Below, piece by piece: positions 29,041-41,893 of a DNA stretch of 64,000 nucleotides. Under the pieces are notes generated by a model. The model made no database searches. It was not told the DNA's origin and saw only the letters and a list, made by a program, of their open reading frames with translations. Positions within the stretch are counted from its first letter, which is position 1, and every line of letters begins with the position of its first letter. Source of the DNA: Yamadazyma tenuis (Eukaryota; Ascomycota; Pichiomycetes; Serinales; Debaryomycetaceae); NCBI RefSeq assembly GCF_029203305.1, contig NC_089461.1, positions 620,001 to 684,000 of the forward strand. The letters run 5' to 3'. The position numbers were made by a program, and so were the translations under genes.

Positions 29041-30912
29041 ATGGCCAAGAAGGACAAGAAATCAAAAGACGCCAAAAAGGCGCTTGCTGCTGAAAAACAG
29101 AAGAAGGCCCAGGCTAAGGCAGAGCTGAAGAACAAAAAGATCGCTAAAAAAACCGGCGACGAAGATGATGACCAAGATATCGACCAGATCTTAGAGCAGT
29201 ATGCCAAAGAACAAGAAGCGTTCCAAGCCATTAAAATCGAAGTCTGCAAAAGACCGACCAAGAGATTGAATCCGGCCATGGTGGCCAACCCCGCGGCTAA
29301 GAGAGAGTTATTTCTTTTCGGAGGTGAACACACAGAAAACGGAGTTTCCCATTTCTACAATGACTTATACACCTACACCATCGACAATGATACCTGGAGA
29401 AAAATCACGTCCAAAAATGCCCCGTTGCCTAGATCTTCCCACACTATGTGTGCACATCCTTCAGGAATCGTTCTTATGTTTGGAGGAGAATTTTCGTCTC
29501 CAAAACAATCAACATTCTATCATTATGGAGACACTTGGATCTTCGATGGAGATGAGAAAGAATGGACCAAAATCGACCAAAAGAGAGGTCCTTCCGCCAG
29601 AAGTGGCCATAGACTTGCGTGCTGGAAGAACTACATCATAATGCACGGCGGATTCAGAGATTTGGGGACCAGCACAACCTATTTAGATGATGTTTGGTTA
29701 TTCGATATAACTGACTATAAATGGACCCAGGTGGAGTTTCCTCCCAACCACATCATTCCAGACGCCAGGTCGGGTCATTCGCTCATTCCATGTGCTGAAG
29801 GAGCCATAGTGTATGGTGGTTATTGCAAGGTTAAGGCCAAAAAGGGCACTCAGAAGGGGAAAGTGTTATCAGATATCTGGACGTTGAAGATGAAAGCAGA
29901 CCCCAAAGCCGTTAGATTCGAAAGAAGGCGGAAGCAAGGCTTCACTCCATCTCCAAGAGTAGGATGTTCACTTGTTTACCACAAAAACAGAGGTATTATG
30001 TTCGGTGGTGTGTACGATTATGATGAGAGCGAGGACCAGATCGAGTCTGAGTTCTACAACAATTTATACTCCTACCACATTGAGACAAACAGATGGTATA
30101 ACTTGTCGTTGAAACCGAAGAAGAAGCAGAAGACTGTTCAGGTGAAGGAAAAGTCCAGAGATGAAGACTTGGAAGATATCTTGAACTCGATTTTGGCAAA
30201 GGCTAATTTGAACGACAACGATGAGGTAGATGATGAGGTTTCTCAAATCGAAAAGTTGAGACAACAAGAAGAAGAAGAGGAAGAAGAAGTAAGTTCAGTG
30301 GAGTATCCTATAGTAACACAGTTACCCCATGCCCGATTCAACCCTACCACCTGTGTTGTCGACGATACTTACTATATTTTTGGTGGTATTTTCGAGCAAG
30401 ATGAGCGGGAGTTCTGCTTAGATTCGTTTTATTCCATCGACTTGGGCAAACTTGAAGGTATAAAGGTGTTTTGGGAGGATCTCACCGAGTTGGAACAAGA
30501 ATATGTTGGCTCTGACGATGAGGATGATGATGAGGACGACGATGACGAAGATGAGGAACTGGAAGACGAAGAAGAAGACGAAGAAGAAACTCCAGAGGAA
30601 GAAGAAGAAGAAGAAGTGAGCGAAGAAGAAGAAGAGTTCCCTGACCCTAGACCGTGGTTACCACACCCCAAGCCGTTTGAAAACTTAAGAGGGTTCTACG
30701 TCCGTACTGGTGCATCTTTCTTGGAATGGGCCATTTCAAGTCACAGAGAAGCCAGAGGTAAGTACTTGAAGAAAGCAGCGTTTGACTTGTGTGAAGACCG
30801 GTTCTGGGAAAGAAGAGATGTGGTGGCAGTGGCAGAAGATAACTTGGAGGACTTGGGAGGAGTTGGTGAAGTTATTGAAAAAGATACCAGCAAGAACACC
30901 AAGAGAAGATAG
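29041..30912 (+). CDS. KEL3: Kelch-repeat protein Kel3 (KLHDC4 family)
   Basis: From the ATG at 29041 the product has 623 residues. A Lys/Ala-rich basic start (MAKKDKKSKDAKK) is followed by six kelch blades (ELFLFGGEH, IVLMFGGEF, NYIIMHGGF, GAIVYGGYC, RGIMFGGVY, TYYIFGGIF). A long Asp/Glu run lies near residues 500-545, and the C-terminus carries EWAISSHREARGKYLKK. This order matches fungal Kel3/human KLHDC4. Its biochemical role is not well defined. The frame is open further upstream and contains an in-frame ATG at 28963, but the usual family start is MAKK. Confidence 0.92.
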   Translation: MAKKDKKSKDAKKALAAEKQKKAQAKAELKNKKIAKKTGDEDDDQDIDQILEQYAKEQEAFQAIKIEVCKRPTKRLNPAMVANPAAKRELFLFGGEHTENGVSHFYNDLYTYTIDNDTWRKITSKNAPLPRSSHTMCAHPSGIVLMFGGEFSSPKQSTFYHYGDTWIFDGDEKEWTKIDQKRGPSARSGHRLACWKNYIIMHGGFRDLGTSTTYLDDVWLFDITDYKWTQVEFPPNHIIPDARSGHSLIPCAEGAIVYGGYCKVKAKKGTQKGKVLSDIWTLKMKADPKAVRFERRRKQGFTPSPRVGCSLVYHKNRGIMFGGVYDYDESEDQIESEFYNNLYSYHIETNRWYNLSLKPKKKQKTVQVKEKSRDEDLEDILNSILAKANLNDNDEVDDEVSQIEKLRQQEEEEEEEVSSVEYPIVTQLPHARFNPTTCVVDDTYYIFGGIFEQDEREFCLDSFYSIDLGKLEGIKVFWEDLTELEQEYVGSDDEDDDEDDDDEDEELEDEEEDEEETPEEEEEEEVSEEEEEFPDPRPWLPHPKPFENLRGFYVRTGASFLEWAISSHREARGKYLKKAAFDLCEDRFWERRDVVAVAEDNLEDLGGVGEVIEKDTSKNTKRR

Positions 30913-30955
30913 ACGATCAATATATATATAATTCTATTATACAGTAAATGAGTGC

Positions 30956-34167
<3,212 letters not shown>

Positions 34168-34217
34168 AGTGCTCATATCATACCCATCCTGTATTATTAG
34201 CTATATTATATACAATT

Positions 34218-34658
34218 TCACTTCTTGTCCTTGTGCACTGTTTCCTCCTTCTTCATGGTTTTACTGGTAAAACCGTCAAGGAAAAAATCCCTTCCAAATA
34301 CCTTATACATGATACTATTCTTCTCGACCTGCCATTTTTCCACCTCATCGTAGCGTCTGATTTCTTTGTTGTCGAGAAGTTCTCCCTGACGAACCTTTTT
34401 AGTGGACCCACCTTCTAGCCGCCGTACGAGCTCAGACGTGCTCATGAACAATATCGGAAGAGAAAAGAGAATTAGAAAGATTCCATTGTACCGTTTCTTG
34501 ACTTCTGGGGGAGCTCTTTTCCAGTTGGCTCTTCCTGTCTCAACAAGCTCCTGGATGAATTCCGATTGGGGTTGGTCCGATAACGGCAGTGCCTTAGGCT
34601 TGGGCTTCTGAGGTTGTTTGCCCTCTCTGTGGAACGTGGAATTCTGGAACTTGCTCAT
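34218..34658 (-). CDS. Small single-TM protein of unknown function
   Basis: The 146-residue protein has a Lys/Pro/Gln-rich hydrophilic N-terminus, a TM helix near residues 60-75 (GIFLILFSLPILFMS), and a charged, Lys-rich C-terminus ending VHKDKK. There is no clear cleavable signal. It starts 85 bp from the divergent PCM1, and its stop is 50 bp from the convergent KAR9. I do not recognise the family; a small mitochondrial or ER membrane protein is possible from its layout only. Confidence 0.75.
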   Translation of the reverse strand: MSKFQNSTFHREGKQPQKPKPKALPLSDQPQSEFIQELVETGRANWKRAPPEVKKRYNGIFLILFSLPILFMSTSELVRRLEGGSTKKVRQGELLDNKEIRRYDEVEKWQVEKNSIMYKVFGRDFFLDGFTSKTMKKEETVHKDKK

Positions 34659-34743
34659 CAGACTGACACTTGCGAAACACCAAAATTCTATTTCGCACTG
34701 TTTACATCTTCTAAAAGTAGAAACTGATTCAAACTAACTCCTA

Positions 34744-36342
34744 ATGTCAGCTATTGAAGAGACCATTGCCCAGTTCTTGGGGAACCACCCACACCCAGAG
34801 AATAGCACCTTCACGTACGGTACCGCCGGGTTCCGTATGGATGCGCTGAAATTGGACTACGTGAACTACACAGTAGGAATCTTGGCCAGTTTGAGATCCA
34901 AGTACTTAAATGGCCAAACTGTTGGTGTGATGATTACCGCTTCCCACAACCCGCCTCCTGACAACGGAGTCAAGGTCGTGGATCCCCTTGGAAACATGTT
35001 GGAGGCTGCGTGGGAGGAGCATGCCACTGTTTTGGCCAATTCACCTCATGATCTGCTCGTACTGAACATTGAAAAGTTGGTTTCAGATTTGAAAATCGAT
35101 TTGGCGGTGGGTGCTGACGTGGTGATTGGGCGTGACTCGAGGGAATCCAGCGAGAGGTTGGCAGTGGCCACCATCGATGGCCTTAAATCGGTTGGCGGTA
35201 CGAGTTTCACCGATTTTGGCTTGTTGACGACGCCCCAATTGCACTACTTGGTGAGAACCAAGAATGATCCCAAGTTTGGCACCCATACTGAGGCCGGCTA
35301 CTACACCAAGATGGCGGACTCATTCAAGGCCAATTTAAAGCTTCTTGGAAAGTCTGAGAGGATTAATTTGACAGTGGACGGGGCCAATGGAATCGGTTCA
35401 CCCAAAATTGAAGAGCTTGTATCAAAGTACTTGAGTAATGAGATTGCATTGACTTTAGTCAACAGCAGCTACACAACGCCGGCGACGTTGAACTCTGGGT
35501 GTGGTGCAGACTTTGTCAAGATCAACCAAAAGCTTCCTGCTGGAGTTCTGCCACATGCAAGCAAAAATGAGTTATTTGCATCCTTTGATGGAGATGCCGA
35601 CCGGTTGATCTGTTACTATCTCGACGACACAGCTGGGTTCAAGTTGTTGGACGGAGACAAGATTGCCACCGTGATTGCGTTGTTTTTTCAGAAGGTTTTA
35701 CAGAGTTTGGACTTGGATTTGAAGATCGGGTTGATTCAAACCGCTTATGCCAACGGATCTTCCACCAAGTACGTGGAGGATGTGTTGAAGATTCCTGTGG
35801 TATGTGCCAAGACAGGTGTGAAGAACCTACACCACGATGCAGAGAAGTTTGACGTTGGAATATACTTTGAGGCCAATGGTCATGGAACCGTCATTTTCTC
35901 CCCAGAAGCCGAAAAGAAGGTGTGGGACTATAAACCAGCAGACAATGCCAAGGAAGTCGTGTCGATCAAGATCTTACAGGAGTTCACCAAGTTGATCAAC
36001 CAGGCAGTGGGTGATGCCATTAGTGATTTACTTGTTATATTGATGATCTTGAAGTATTTGGAATTTACTCCAAATGACTGGAACAAATCGTACACAGATT
36101 TGCCCAACCGGTTGATCAAGGTGATTGTGGCTGATAGAACTGCTTACAAGACGACCAATGCTGAGCGGACGTTAGTGGAACCGGCTGGGGTCCAAGATAA
36201 GATCGATGAGTTGGTAGCAAAATTTACCAATAGTAGGTCGTTTGTGAGGGCATCTGGAACGGAGGATGCGGTCAGGGTGTATGCGGAGGCAGCCGATGGA
36301 GTCGACGAATTAGTGAATGCTGTCAGGGAGTTGATCAAGTAA
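34744..36342 (+). CDS. PCM1: Phosphoacetylglucosamine mutase (UDP-GlcNAc synthesis)
   Basis: The 532-residue alpha-D-phosphohexomutase has the phosphoserine loop TASHNPPPDNGVK with Ser67, the Mg2+ site DGDADR (Asp282/284/286), the sugar-binding FEANGHGT, and the phosphate-binding RASGTEDAVRVYAEA. It converts GlcNAc-6-P to GlcNAc-1-P for chitin, N-glycans and GPI anchors in the cytosol. The length agrees with fungal Pcm1/Agm1 (about 540-557). The start is the first ATG after a short AT-rich leader. Confidence 0.97.
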   Translation: MSAIEETIAQFLGNHPHPENSTFTYGTAGFRMDALKLDYVNYTVGILASLRSKYLNGQTVGVMITASHNPPPDNGVKVVDPLGNMLEAAWEEHATVLANSPHDLLVLNIEKLVSDLKIDLAVGADVVIGRDSRESSERLAVATIDGLKSVGGTSFTDFGLLTTPQLHYLVRTKNDPKFGTHTEAGYYTKMADSFKANLKLLGKSERINLTVDGANGIGSPKIEELVSKYLSNEIALTLVNSSYTTPATLNSGCGADFVKINQKLPAGVLPHASKNELFASFDGDADRLICYYLDDTAGFKLLDGDKIATVIALFFQKVLQSLDLDLKIGLIQTAYANGSSTKYVEDVLKIPVVCAKTGVKNLHHDAEKFDVGIYFEANGHGTVIFSPEAEKKVWDYKPADNAKEVVSIKILQEFTKLINQAVGDAISDLLVILMILKYLEFTPNDWNKSYTDLPNRLIKVIVADRTAYKTTNAERTLVEPAGVQDKIDELVAKFTNSRSFVRASGTEDAVRVYAEAADGVDELVNAVRELIK

Positions 36343-36501
36343 GAGAAGTACGAACAATTATTAATTAAGCCACAGAGAAGCCTCTGTCGTAGTTGGTGAG
36401 CTAAGACGAATGTCTAAATAGCTAATAAATATTATTCATTGTGATACCGTTGTCGATATAGTTAACACATTGCTTTGTAGATCCAAGGCCTTGTGTGAAG
36501 C

Positions 36502-37182
36502 CTAACTCTTATAGTACATCTTTTTAAAGGCCCCTGGGGACTGGAATTTGCGCAACCCCCATACACCCTTCTTCAACTTCTTTGCCTTAGCTTCCAACGA
36601 CCTATACCATCCCTCATATATACCAAACTCGGCTCCAACCTTACTCTCATACACCACGGCCAAGCCTTCCTTGATCATCTGGGCACTCACGTCCTTTCTG
36701 CCGGTCCATTGCCAAACCTGGGCCCGAGCCACCACCCGTTTATACTGGTCAATGGAGTACGGCGTGATCACCACGTTCCGGCCGTTAACATAGCTTTTGA
36801 GCCACTCCAACGCCTCTTCACTCAATGGCTGGGCCGGTTTCCCCCAGTGCAGCCGCTCTGGAGCGTCTATTCCCAGTAATCTGATCATGAGGGTTTCATC
36901 CTTCAAGGCCGATCTGGCCGTAGGAACATGGCGAAGCCAGCCCCAGCCAGCAAGAACACCTCCTGGAGTGTGATAGAATCGGAAGTTGTCACCATCACCA
37001 ACTCTGGTGACTCTTCCATAAAGTTGTATGTGGTTATCGAGAATGTCTGGGGTGAGATCAAGATATGTTCTGATCCGACGCAAGTACCGTTTGTAAAACC
37101 GGTAGCCGAAAATCACCGATGTGGTGATGCCGGCCAGAAGAAGAAGCACCTTGGGGTGTAGTATCGTCACGTCGTCCGACAT
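36502..37182 (-). CDS. LCL3: Membrane-anchored staphylococcal-nuclease-like protein Lcl3
   Basis: The 226-residue protein has an N-terminal TM anchor near residues 10-26 ([18 protein letters not shown]). A thermonuclease (SNase) domain follows, with [31 protein letters not shown] (active-site Asp) and [11 protein letters not shown] (active-site Arg). The basic tail ends FKKMYYKS. This is the conserved layout of fungal Lcl3, a mitochondrial outer-membrane or ER-linked putative Ca2+-dependent nuclease. The ATG at 37182 ([10 protein letters not shown]) is chosen; the upstream open frame adds a non-conserved leader. Confidence 0.93.
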   Translation of the reverse strand: MSDDVTILHPKVLLLLAGITTSVIFGYRFYKRYLRRIRTYLDLTPDILDNHIQLYGRVTRVGDGDNFRFYHTPGGVLAGWGWLRHVPTARSALKDETLMIRLLGIDAPERLHWGKPAQPLSEEALEWLKSYVNGRNVVITPYSIDQYKRVVARAQVWQWTGRKDVSAQMIKEGLAVVYESKVGAEFGIYEGWYRSLEAKAKKLKKGVWGLRKFQSPGAFKKMYYKS

Positions 37183-37289
37183 GTACAGTTCTGTGGACGT
37201 GATTTTGTGTGTTGACGTGAAGATGAATGCAAAAAGGTGAGAGTGCGGAAATGAGAATCCTGTTCCCAAACTAGATACTTTCTAAATAC

Positions 37290-38258
37290 ATGTCATTACC
37301 AGACGGTGAATACGAGGTGGACTTGTCAGTGTTGGCGGACAACTGTGGGGATGTCGATTCGTTTGGCATACGCTACGGGGTGGTTCCCAGCTCGTTGGAT
37401 TCCCTGAAACCCATGAAATTGTATGATGATTCGAAGAATATTATTTTAGAAGCCACCGATACCAATAACGACCAGATGATTTTTGAGGGCATGAGCCAAG
37501 TGCACAACAGCAAGAACCCGGCGATGGCCAATTACTACTTGGCATTCGAGAGCGGCGGGTTCCGGCTCTCGAAGTTGAACCGGACGGTTCGGGTGAACAA
37601 GAGTAGAAATAGTATCAAATGGGCCAACTTGATAAGGAAGTGGAATAGTCAGTTGGAGTCCAAGAAGATTATAAGTGAGAGTGATTTCGAGGACTTGGAG
37701 CTTCTGGGGTTTGAGTTGGAGTTTGACGAGAAGGAGTTGGAGTTTGACGACGGAGAGAGGGTGAATGACAAAGAGGAGACACAAGCGAAGGAAGCTCAAA
37801 AGCAACTAGAGGAGAACAAAAAGCAGCAGGAGAAACAAAGACAACATGAGTTACAAGATCAAAAACTTAGACAGGAACAGCAGGACAAGCTTCGCAAACA
37901 GAATCAAGAACAGCTAAAACGTGAACACGAACAGAAGCTTAAACAGCGTCGTGAACACGAACAAAAACTCAAACAGCAGCGTGAGAAGACGCAGGTTGTT
38001 AATACAAACACATCTTCTGTGTCCAAAGACGACTTTGACGACCTAGAAAACCAGCTACAAGAAGTTCTTGGAGACAGTGAGAGTGACGGAGATGCTGGGT
38101 TTGGGTTTTCTGGAGGACCCATCACTGTAATAGATGGTCCCAGGAAGCCCACCACCAAACCCACTGGAGCCACCAAAGCGTCCAAGAAACCCATGAGTTT
38201 ACGCCTGTTTGTAGGCGATACGGAAGACGTGGAGTTAAGTGTGAGTGAAGAAGAGTAG
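37290..38258 (+). CDS. Probable EAF-family transcription elongation factor
   Basis: The 322-residue protein has an N-terminal domain resembling the EAF fold of ELL-associated factors: GEYEVDLSVLADN, FGIRYGVVP, MIFEGMSQ and YYLAFESGGFRLSKLNRTVRV. The middle (residues 160-235) is a long Gln/Lys/Glu coil with a repeated REHEQKLKQ unit. An acidic C-terminal region with ITVIDGP and a final DVELSVSEEE follows. EAF proteins bind ELL and stimulate Pol II elongation; fission yeast has the pair and S. cerevisiae does not. The assignment rests on the N-terminal pattern only. Confidence 0.6.
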   Translation: MSLPDGEYEVDLSVLADNCGDVDSFGIRYGVVPSSLDSLKPMKLYDDSKNIILEATDTNNDQMIFEGMSQVHNSKNPAMANYYLAFESGGFRLSKLNRTVRVNKSRNSIKWANLIRKWNSQLESKKIISESDFEDLELLGFELEFDEKELEFDDGERVNDKEETQAKEAQKQLEENKKQQEKQRQHELQDQKLRQEQQDKLRKQNQEQLKREHEQKLKQRREHEQKLKQQREKTQVVNTNTSSVSKDDFDDLENQLQEVLGDSESDGDAGFGFSGGPITVIDGPRKPTTKPTGATKASKKPMSLRLFVGDTEDVELSVSEEE

Positions 38259-38336
38259 CTGCTTTTGCCCCGTACACCCACCAAAATCAGGTGAGAATCG
38301 AGCTAAATCGAAAATCAAAAATCAACCACTCGCGAC

Positions 38337-38822
38337 ATGGATGGCCTAAATCAACGTATACAACGAATTGAATCGCTAGTCGATACCGAAAACCTTCCTC
38401 AAAAAATCCATGATGTCAATGAGCGTATACGACGAGCCTTTTCCCAGTTGCCCGAACTCCAGAAACTTTACGACATCCAAAAATCAATCCCTAGCACCCT
38501 GGACACCAGCCAGTTTAACATTGAACTTGTACTACAGAACTACGAGAAATACAAGGATTTTGTGGCCAATGCCATTGAAATAAATGCCATCGATATCCTG
38601 AAGTTACGAGTAAGGCCTGCTGAGGTGTCAGGAATATTGAACAATCAGGCACAACTTCTTCAACTATGTGACAAGTACATGTACAACTTGGTACGAAGCT
38701 TGGTTCTTGTGGAAAAATACGTGCAGTGTGTGGTAGCCCAAAACCGATTCTACACCGACGTTCATGAGACCCTAGCAGAAGTTAACCGGTTTCTTCATCA
38801 ATACCACCAAACCCATTACTAG
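38337..38822 (+). CDS. Small helical protein, possibly dynactin p24-like
   Basis: The 161-residue all-helical protein lacks cysteine-rich, TM or catalytic motifs. It begins MDGLNQRIQRIESLVDTEN and has heptad-like hydrophobic spacing to the end. A short N-terminal (L/I)xRIxxIE helix and a length near 160-180 recall the dynactin p24 subunit (Ldb18 in yeast), but the similarity is weak and I leave it unnamed. It lies 20 bp upstream of SLM3 on the same strand. Confidence 0.7.
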   Translation: MDGLNQRIQRIESLVDTENLPQKIHDVNERIRRAFSQLPELQKLYDIQKSIPSTLDTSQFNIELVLQNYEKYKDFVANAIEINAIDILKLRVRPAEVSGILNNQAQLLQLCDKYMYNLVRSLVLVEKYVQCVVAQNRFYTDVHETLAEVNRFLHQYHQTHY

Positions 38823-38841
38823 TTCAAATATATAGAAATAA

Positions 38842-40089
38842 ATGCGCACCGAATCGCATCGCTTACTAAACAGCCCACAAATGATACGAGTGGCAGCACG
38901 GTATTTGAGCAAGGTGCTGCTCACTCAGCCCGTCCCAAAGCTCACTGACACGGTGGTGATAGCAATGTCGTCGGGCGTGGACTCGTCAGTGGCGGCGTCG
39001 CTCTACAAACATTATCCGAACGTAAAAGGTATCTACATGGCCAATTGGCACAAGAATGCCAAATGCAATGAACAAGAGTGGAAAACAGTCCAGGAAGTTT
39101 GCCAACAGCTACAGATTCCATGTGAGCGTGTTGGCTTCGAGAAAGAGTACTGGCAAAAGGTTTTTAGTCCTATGATAGATAATTACAGCAATGGCCTCAC
39201 ACCCAATCCAGATTTGGACTGCAATAAGCACATAAAGTTTGGTGAACTTGTGCAATATTTGGACACAAAACACCCAACCGACTATTGGCTTGTGACGGGC
39301 CATTACGCTCGGGTCATGAACAATACCGATGGTCCGCAGCTACTTCGAGCGGTGTATGGCCAGAAAGATCAGTCATATTACCTTTCTTCGATCAACCCAA
39401 AGGTGCTATCCAAACTTTTATTTCCTATTGGTCACATGACGAAACCCCAAGTCCGAGCCATAGCTGCCGACTTAAACCTTGTAAATAAAGACAAGCCAGA
39501 CTCCATGGGGTTGTGTTTTGTGAGCCAGGATGAAAAGAAGTTTGATAAGTTTCTTGACGAGTACATTGAGCCTCAACCTGGAAACATTATTACTGAGGAC
39601 GGCAAGGTATGGGGCCAGCACAACGGCTTGTGGTACGGAACCATAGGTCAGCGGGCAAAGATCTCCATGCCACAGGGAGACCCTCGATACCAAGGAACAT
39701 GGTTTATCAGTGAGAAACGGTACGATACCAACGAATTGGTGATAGTGAAAGGCAACCAGCACCCGGCCTTGTTCAAGAATAAGGTGCGTGTGGGGAGGTT
39801 TCAGTGGCTTCAGGAGCCGGTTGCGTATATGGCCCCACGGTTTTCCCTTCAGTATCGGTCGTTGCAGCTGCCGGTGCAGGTGGAAACCTTGGAGATCAAA
39901 GGAGATGAAGTTGAGATGAAGTTGGTGGAATTTCAGAGGGCAATGGCTCCGGGGCAAAGCGTGGTGGTATATGATGGAGACCGAGTATTGGGGAGTGGTG
40001 TACTCCTTGAGGCGGTGTGTGAGCCGCAGTGGATGCAAAAGGTGCCTGCCGGTGACTACGCGATGGCTGCAAATCTAATCCATTCCTAA
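38842..40089 (+). CDS. SLM3: Mitochondrial tRNA 2-thiouridylase (MnmA/Mtu1)
   Basis: The 415-residue MnmA-family enzyme has the PP-loop SSGVDSSVAA, the catalytic pair Cys127 (NPDLDCNKHIKFG) and Cys225 (MGLCFVSQ), and the C-terminal beta-barrel GQRAKIS...FISEKRYDTNELVIV. The N-terminus is basic with no acidic residue after position 4 (MIRVAARYLSKVLL from Met14), consistent with mitochondrial import. It 2-thiolates U34 of mitochondrial Lys, Glu and Gln tRNAs. The ATGs at 38842 and 38881 both precede a plausible presequence. Confidence 0.95.
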   Translation: MRTESHRLLNSPQMIRVAARYLSKVLLTQPVPKLTDTVVIAMSSGVDSSVAASLYKHYPNVKGIYMANWHKNAKCNEQEWKTVQEVCQQLQIPCERVGFEKEYWQKVFSPMIDNYSNGLTPNPDLDCNKHIKFGELVQYLDTKHPTDYWLVTGHYARVMNNTDGPQLLRAVYGQKDQSYYLSSINPKVLSKLLFPIGHMTKPQVRAIAADLNLVNKDKPDSMGLCFVSQDEKKFDKFLDEYIEPQPGNIITEDGKVWGQHNGLWYGTIGQRAKISMPQGDPRYQGTWFISEKRYDTNELVIVKGNQHPALFKNKVRVGRFQWLQEPVAYMAPRFSLQYRSLQLPVQVETLEIKGDEVEMKLVEFQRAMAPGQSVVVYDGDRVLGSGVLLEAVCEPQWMQKVPAGDYAMAANLIHS

Positions 40090-40118
40090 ATAACTAATGT
40101 ACATATAAACAAACACCT

Positions 40119-41504
40119 TTAAAACGCGGTGATCTGAGGGTATAAGTTGCACGATGTGGCCATCTTCTCGTGTAAATACGACAACACTCCCTTGACCATG
40201 GTCTTATGTTTTTCCAAGTCAGACACACTCACCTTTTCAAGATCAATGGCCAAAGCATCAACGTCATCCACCTGGGAATCGGCGTCGACTCTCGACGATT
40301 TCTGAAAGTTCGAAACCCCTCCAAAGTCGGACGACACCGGGTAGTTGAACTGGTTGTTTCTTGGGTAGTTGTTGGCCATCAGTGGGTAGGAACCAAACGC
40401 ACCCTGGGCCGATTGAACCAGGGGAGTGTGGAACTGAGGCTGGGCTTGCGCCTGGTACTGAGGCTGGGTATGGCCCGAGCTGTGGTTGTTGTTAATGGTG
40501 TTCTGCGGGTAGCTGAACGTCTGGTGGAACAGGTCCATAGATTGGTTGAGGGTGCTGAAATACTTTTCGGCATCGTACAAGCTATTGACTGACGGAGCCT
40601 GTGGGGCCGCAAAAGCTTGACCTTCCACATTGTTCAACCGGTGCATCATTTCGGAGTTATAGGTGGGTTCTTTCTTGAAGAAACTGGCCTTGTCAAAGTT
40701 GAATTCGCTCAAAATGTTGTTGATGATGCTAACGTTATTGGATTTGCTCTGCTGTTTCAACTGCTTGTTCAACTTCTTTGCCTGGGTGTGATCCTGAGTG
40801 TGGGTTTTGGAGTGTTTCTTCAAATCCTGTGGCCGCTTGAACGATTTGGGACACAACTCGCAGTGGAAGGGCTTCAAGGGCACATGCACACGCAAGTGGC
40901 TGGTGATGTGGTCTCGTTTGATGGTTTTGGTCAAGCAGTTGTCCCAGTAGCACGTCAACGACAAGTTGTTGGACGACTTTCTTCCGACGTGGTCGTCACA
41001 CAAATGGTCGTACAAGATTTCGGGAGTGTCGTACACATTGGTGCACTGGTTCCAAAGACACCGGAAGGGACCTTTGAGGTCTTCGGCCTTAATCTTCTTA
41101 TAGGTTTTCTTGCGCTTGGCAGGGTTGGCAGCGGTTCCAGGATCGGGGCCGGATGGGGGCGAAATGGAGGTGGAGGCGAACGACTGGCTGGGGGAGTCGT
41201 GGACTGATACCGACGAATGGGGTGTGAGCGACAAGCTGTCATAGGTCGACACCGATAACGAGTCCTGGCGTGAGGAGTTGGCCGAGTGGCTAGCAGACTC
41301 TGGCTCCTGCTTCAAGGTGATGGGAATAGGGAGCGAGTTGTGGATGTTGAGGTTGTTACTGTTTAAGGAGTTTTCCTGGTTGCGGTACTGGTTGGCATTA
41401 GCGTTTAAATAGCTAATGGGATGTAAATTGTAGTTCATCTTCGTGTCGTTGAAATCCAAATCTTCCATGTTAAAGTCCAAGGTATTTATGTTATTGAAGC
41501 TCAT
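40119..41504 (-). CDS. RIM101: pH-response zinc-finger regulator Rim101/PacC
   Basis: The 461-residue protein has three C2H2 fingers of the PacC type near residues 148-238: [39 protein letters not shown], and [20 protein letters not shown] running into [14 protein letters not shown]. The N-terminus is Asn/Ser-rich with [16 protein letters not shown] just before the fingers. The C-terminal part is Gln/Pro-rich and ends with a helical [23 protein letters not shown]. Rim101 is cleaved C-terminally by Rim13 at alkaline pH and then regulates pH-response and wall genes. Two tandem CCAAGAAA sites lie 227-245 bp upstream of the ATG. Confidence 0.96.
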   Translation of the reverse strand: MSFNNINTLDFNMEDLDFNDTKMNYNLHPISYLNANANQYRNQENSLNSNNLNIHNSLPIPITLKQEPESASHSANSSRQDSLSVSTYDSLSLTPHSSVSVHDSPSQSFASTSISPPSGPDPGTAANPAKRKKTYKKIKAEDLKGPFRCLWNQCTNVYDTPEILYDHLCDDHVGRKSSNNLSLTCYWDNCLTKTIKRDHITSHLRVHVPLKPFHCELCPKSFKRPQDLKKHSKTHTQDHTQAKKLNKQLKQQSKSNNVSIINNILSEFNFDKASFFKKEPTYNSEMMHRLNNVEGQAFAAPQAPSVNSLYDAEKYFSTLNQSMDLFHQTFSYPQNTINNNHSSGHTQPQYQAQAQPQFHTPLVQSAQGAFGSYPLMANNYPRNNQFNYPVSSDFGGVSNFQKSSRVDADSQVDDVDALAIDLEKVSVSDLEKHKTMVKGVLSYLHEKMATSCNLYPQITAF

Positions 41505-41893
41505 TGTAGATTTTTCTTGTGTATTTTTCTTGTTCTACTGGTTGCTGTAGGAATGTAGCTGCGGATAGAGGGTTTTTGAGGGGCTTTTCTGGGGCGGGAA
41601 TGGTTGTGACAGGGGGATACTTGAGGGGGGAGGGTGGGTTAATGTGTCTCTGGCGGATGGAGAGGCTTTATGGGGTGGTAACTTGGAATAAGGATGACTT
41701 AAGGGAGGTGACCTCCAAGCATTTTGGAGTTTTCTTGGTTTTTTCTTGGAAGCGCGCATGCAGGATGGCAAATTCTGGTAGCCCTGGGGCACTGGGGGCA
41801 CTGGGGGCGCGGCTTTGGTTGCAAAATGGCCAAGGAACCAAGGGGTTGACACTTGGACTAAAGCATTAATCTATATAATTGTGTCTAATTATA
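41505..41893. promoter_or_regulatory. RIM101 upstream region with Rim101-type sites
   Basis: A 389-bp gap. On the minus strand, CCAAGAAA occurs twice (41738-41731 and 41749-41742), spaced 11 bp, about one helical turn; GCCAAG is at 41829-41834. CCAAGAA is the known Candida Rim101 site and GCCAAG the PacC site. An AAGCGCGC motif abuts at 41750. The plus strand reads as a G-rich, Trp-rich frame with no protein features. Confidence 0.55.
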
